From positions 1-64,000 of the forward strand of contig CANSAP010000011.1 of the NCBI GenBank assembly GCA_947644715.1: DNA of 64,000 bases. The letters run 5' to 3'. Positions 61,294-64,000 of this stretch are shown in pieces. Position numbers and translations under genes: made by a program. Each line of letters begins with the position of its first letter. The stretch's first letter is position 1. The notes under the pieces were generated by a model that saw only the letters and a program-made list of their open reading frames with translations, ran no database searches and was not told where the DNA came from. This stretch comes from an uncultured Bacteroidales bacterium (GTDB lineage: Bacteria > Bacteroidota > Bacteroidia > Bacteroidales > Muribaculaceae).

Positions 61294-63960
61294 TTACTTC
61301 TTAATCACGCGCAGCAGCTCGCCAATCCAAAGCACGACTGAGGTGCCTCCGATAATGATCAGCCAGTCACTCCAGGCCAAAGGCACAACATTGAAGAATG
61401 CTCCGCCAATGCTGACGATGGCTATCTGCCCGATAAGAATGAAGAGCGCTATGAGAAGGAAGCCCTGACACCCTTTCAGATGCAAAGCTGACCGCCCTGT
61501 GGCAAAGGCGCGGGCATTGAACATGTTCCAGAACTGAAGGAAGACAAACAGGGTGAAGAACATCGACAGCTCATAAGGTGTCAGCGCGGGGTTCGCCTTG
61601 GAGACAAGTCCCTGAGGATTGAAGGAGAGCAGCTGTGTCATGCTCTCTACGCTGTAATGCTCAAATATGTAAAGAATCCCTAACAGGAGGAGGAAGAAGA
61701 CACCTCCGACGCCGAGAATGCTGCCCCACATCTCACGATTGATGATGAATGAACTCCTGTCTCGCGGTTTTTCTTTCATGACTGAAGATGCCGGGGGAAG
61801 TGAGGCGAGAGCCATGGCTGCAAACGTGTCCATAATCAGGTTAACCCACAACATTTGGGTGACAGTCAGCGGCGACTCTGTGCCCATGAATGCACCACAA
61901 AGCACAATCAGGCAGGCCACGACATTCACTGTCATCTGGAAAAGTATGAAGCGCTGGATATTCCGATACAACGAGCGTCCCCACATGACAGCCCGGCCGA
62001 TGGAGGAGAAGGAGTTATCAACGATAGTAATATCTGAAGCCTCCTTGGCCACCGATGTGCCATCACCCATCGAAAGCCCCACATGCGCGCTCTTCAAGGC
62101 CGGGGCATCGTTGGTGCCGTCGCCGGTCACGGCTACCACCTCTCCCTTCTTCTGCAAGGTTTCCACGAGCCGCTTCTTATCCATGGGGCGCGCGCGCGCT
62201 ATTATCTTAAAATCACCGATTCGCTTCAGCAGTTCATCATCAGAGAGGGCGGCGAACTCAAGGCCTGTAATCAGATTCTTATCAGAGTCTCGGCTATCAT
62301 CCCAAAGGCCTATCTGGCGCCCGATTTCCTTTGCTGTGCCGGGAGTGTCGCCGGTCACAATCTTTACCTGAACACCTGCATCAAGCACCTCCTTGACGGC
62401 CTCAGGCACATCGCCGCGCACGGGGTCGGAAATAGCCACAATGCCCTGAAAGACAAGACTGTCAGCCTCCACACGTCCGTCTCGCAACGTCACATCACCC
62501 TCCTTGAGACGCTGGAAGGCGAAGCCCAACGTGCGCATAGCTTGATTCTGATACTCAAGAAGTTGAGCATCAATCTCGGGCTTTGTTACGCCTGATGTGT
62601 TCCTGCACATTCCAAAGATAATCTCCGGAGCACCCTTGACATACAGCACCCGTTCGCCATCAGCATTCTCCACTACGCTGGCCATATACTTACGCTCGGT
62701 CGTGAAGGGCAGCTCCTCTATAGGCTTGACCTTCCCTCGCAGAGCAACGTAGTCCAAGCCCTGTGAACGCAACCAAAGCATCAGGGCGCCCTCGGTGGGA
62801 TTGCCCAGGACCTGTGGCTTTTCGCCGTTCAGGTCAAGCTGCGCGGTTGAGTTGACGGCTATACCTTCATACACGTATTTAAGCTCTGACTCAGGCACGA
62901 AAAACCTCGTCTGATAGACCTGCATCTGATTCTGCGTGAGGGTGCCGGTCTTGTCGGTGCAAATAACCGTGGTGGCGCCCATCGTCTCACACGCATGCAT
63001 CTTGCGCACCAAGTTATTGGTTTTCAACATTCGGCGCATTGAATAGGCCAAAGACAATGTGACAGCCATAGGCAGCCCCTCCGGCACCGACACAACAATC
63101 AGCGCAACGGCAATCATGAAGGACTGCAAGAGATATGTCACAAACTCCACCCATTCAAAGCTATACGTAAGGAAGTACATGAGTACGCGACCCACAACGA
63201 TAGCCACGGCCACACCGTAGGAAAGTTTGGAAATCAGCCTGCCCAGCCGCTCCAACTGCTCACTGAGCGGTGTCTTCACCGAATCATCAATCTGAGCAGC
63301 CTCAAAAACCTTACCATTCTCTGTGGAATCACCCACGGCAAGCACCTTCATCACGCCATGACCCTCCATGACTTTCGTGCCACGCATGGCATAATCCGAC
63401 GGGAAGGTCGCTTCTTTGTCAAACTGCGCGGAGTCAGTGGTTTTGTGAGCTATTGGCTCACCCGTCAGCGTTGACTCGTCTATGTTAAGAGACACAGCCT
63501 CAAGCAATTGACCGTCAGCCGGCACCTCTTCGCCCGTATTCAGCAGAACGATATCTCCTACCACCACATCCTTGCGGGCAACCTGCACCGGACTGCCGTC
63601 ACGAATGACCTGCACCGGCTCATCATCATTCACCTGATTAAGCAGCTCGAACTCCTTGTCGGCCTTGCGCTCAAAGTAAAAGGCTAAACCGGTGGCCAAA
63701 AATATAGCGATAAAGATTCCGATTGGCTCGAAAAAGACTCCGGCATCCTTGCCAAGTCCGTAGTATTCATAGCAGGAAATGCCGACAGAAAGTATGCCGG
63801 CAATTATGAGAATTATTATCAGCGGATCAGAGAATTTCTTGAGAAACATCCTCCACACTGCCTCTTTTTCAGGAGGAGTCAATATATTCGCGCCGTGGCG
63901 GCTGCGGCTTTCAAGGACTTCGGCCTCACTCAGGCCAACGTAGTGCTTCTGCTGTGACAT
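61294..63960 (-). CDS. Calcium-translocating P-type ATPase, PMCA type
   Basis: An 888-residue cation pump. The actuator motif is TGEP (about residues 166-169), helix M4 has PEGLP (303-307), the phosphorylated aspartate is Asp336 in CTDKTGTLT, and the hinge GDGTNDAPAL is present. Helix M6 shows NLIMDTFAAMALA, typical of calcium pumps that carry one ion (PMCA-like). It would export Ca2+ from the cytosol. Its upstream promoter, if separate, lies beyond the visible 40 bases. The gene is complete, with ATG at 63960. Confidence 0.93.
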   Translation of the reverse strand: MSQQKHYVGLSEAEVLESRSRHGANILTPPEKEAVWRMFLKKFSDPLIIILIIAGILSVGISCYEYYGLGKDAGVFFEPIGIFIAIFLATGLAFYFERKADKEFELLNQVNDDEPVQVIRDGSPVQVARKDVVVGDIVLLNTGEEVPADGQLLEAVSLNIDESTLTGEPIAHKTTDSAQFDKEATFPSDYAMRGTKVMEGHGVMKVLAVGDSTENGKVFEAAQIDDSVKTPLSEQLERLGRLISKLSYGVAVAIVVGRVLMYFLTYSFEWVEFVTYLLQSFMIAVALIVVSVPEGLPMAVTLSLAYSMRRMLKTNNLVRKMHACETMGATTVICTDKTGTLTQNQMQVYQTRFFVPESELKYVYEGIAVNSTAQLDLNGEKPQVLGNPTEGALMLWLRSQGLDYVALRGKVKPIEELPFTTERKYMASVVENADGERVLYVKGAPEIIFGMCRNTSGVTKPEIDAQLLEYQNQAMRTLGFAFQRLKEGDVTLRDGRVEADSLVFQGIVAISDPVRGDVPEAVKEVLDAGVQVKIVTGDTPGTAKEIGRQIGLWDDSRDSDKNLITGLEFAALSDDELLKRIGDFKIIARARPMDKKRLVETLQKKGEVVAVTGDGTNDAPALKSAHVGLSMGDGTSVAKEASDITIVDNSFSSIGRAVMWGRSLYRNIQRFILFQMTVNVVACLIVLCGAFMGTESPLTVTQMLWVNLIMDTFAAMALASLPPASSVMKEKPRDRSSFIINREMWGSILGVGGVFFLLLLGILYIFEHYSVESMTQLLSFNPQGLVSKANPALTPYELSMFFTLFVFLQFWNMFNARAFATGRSALHLKGCQGFLLIALFILIGQIAIVSIGGAFFNVVPLAWSDWLIIIGGTSVVLWIGELLRVIKK

Positions 63961-64000
63961 ATAGTGTTATAGTAGTTTGGGGTCTAACTTAATTAACGCA

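Overview
The window reads as a chromosomal segment of a gut-type Bacteroidota, most likely order Bacteroidales and perhaps a Muribaculaceae relative (the family is inference). The evidence is: many promoters with the Bacteroidota -7 box TAnnTTTG, several with a TTG about 20 bases upstream; an 11-type Nuo complex with fused NuoCD and no NuoEFG in the cluster; an AtpB with a long periplasmic extension; two TonB-dependent receptors; a BspA-like leucine-rich protein with a secretion-type C-terminal tail; and an EF-G paralogue that has lost its catalytic histidine.

Layout. 1-50 is the 5' part of a tRNA-Gly. 477-5099 is a heavy-metal RND efflux pair. 5431-9815 holds rlmD and ppdK. 9903-10806 is a three-gene cassette of small membrane proteins. 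10917-15027 is a minus-strand block of secreted or accessory proteins: a retropepsin-like protease, a nitroreductase, a small secreted protein and a leucine-rich repeat protein. 15110-32695 is one long minus-strand energy cluster reading nuoA-B-CD-H, then atpD-C-B-E-F-H-A-G, then nuoI-J-K-L-M-N. 33037-36159 is a TonB receptor with a lipoprotein. 36333-42880 carries an acyltransferase, a phosphoesterase, RNase Z, serine dehydratase, a leucine-rich repeat protein and folE. 42893-48882 holds a SPOR protein, tpiA, the EF-G paralogue and a ROK kinase. 49062-54140 holds a metal permease opposite a Fur-family regulator, an MscS channel, ndk and an M23/LysM peptidase. 54216-60047 is a plus-strand run: ATP-grasp-like protein, DUF2520 protein, KdsC-like phosphatase, Maf, TonB receptor and MmcQ. 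60272-63960 is a DUF3298 lipoprotein with a calcium P-type ATPase.

Two things stand out. First, the complete eight-gene F1Fo ATP synthase set sits inside the complex I operon, between nuoH and nuoI, on the same strand and with only 25 bases between atpG and nuoI. Proton-pumping and proton-using machines therefore look like one transcription unit that ends at a terminator after nuoN. A perfect 13-bp hairpin directly after atpE could help raise c-subunit dosage. Second, the intergenic regions carry an unnamed family of near-palindromic repeats: three 193-194 bp copies with 19-20 bp terminal inverted repeats, and two unrelated-flank elements sharing the same central hairpin, whose stem shows covarying base pairs. 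No transposase, phage, integron or CRISPR array was seen.
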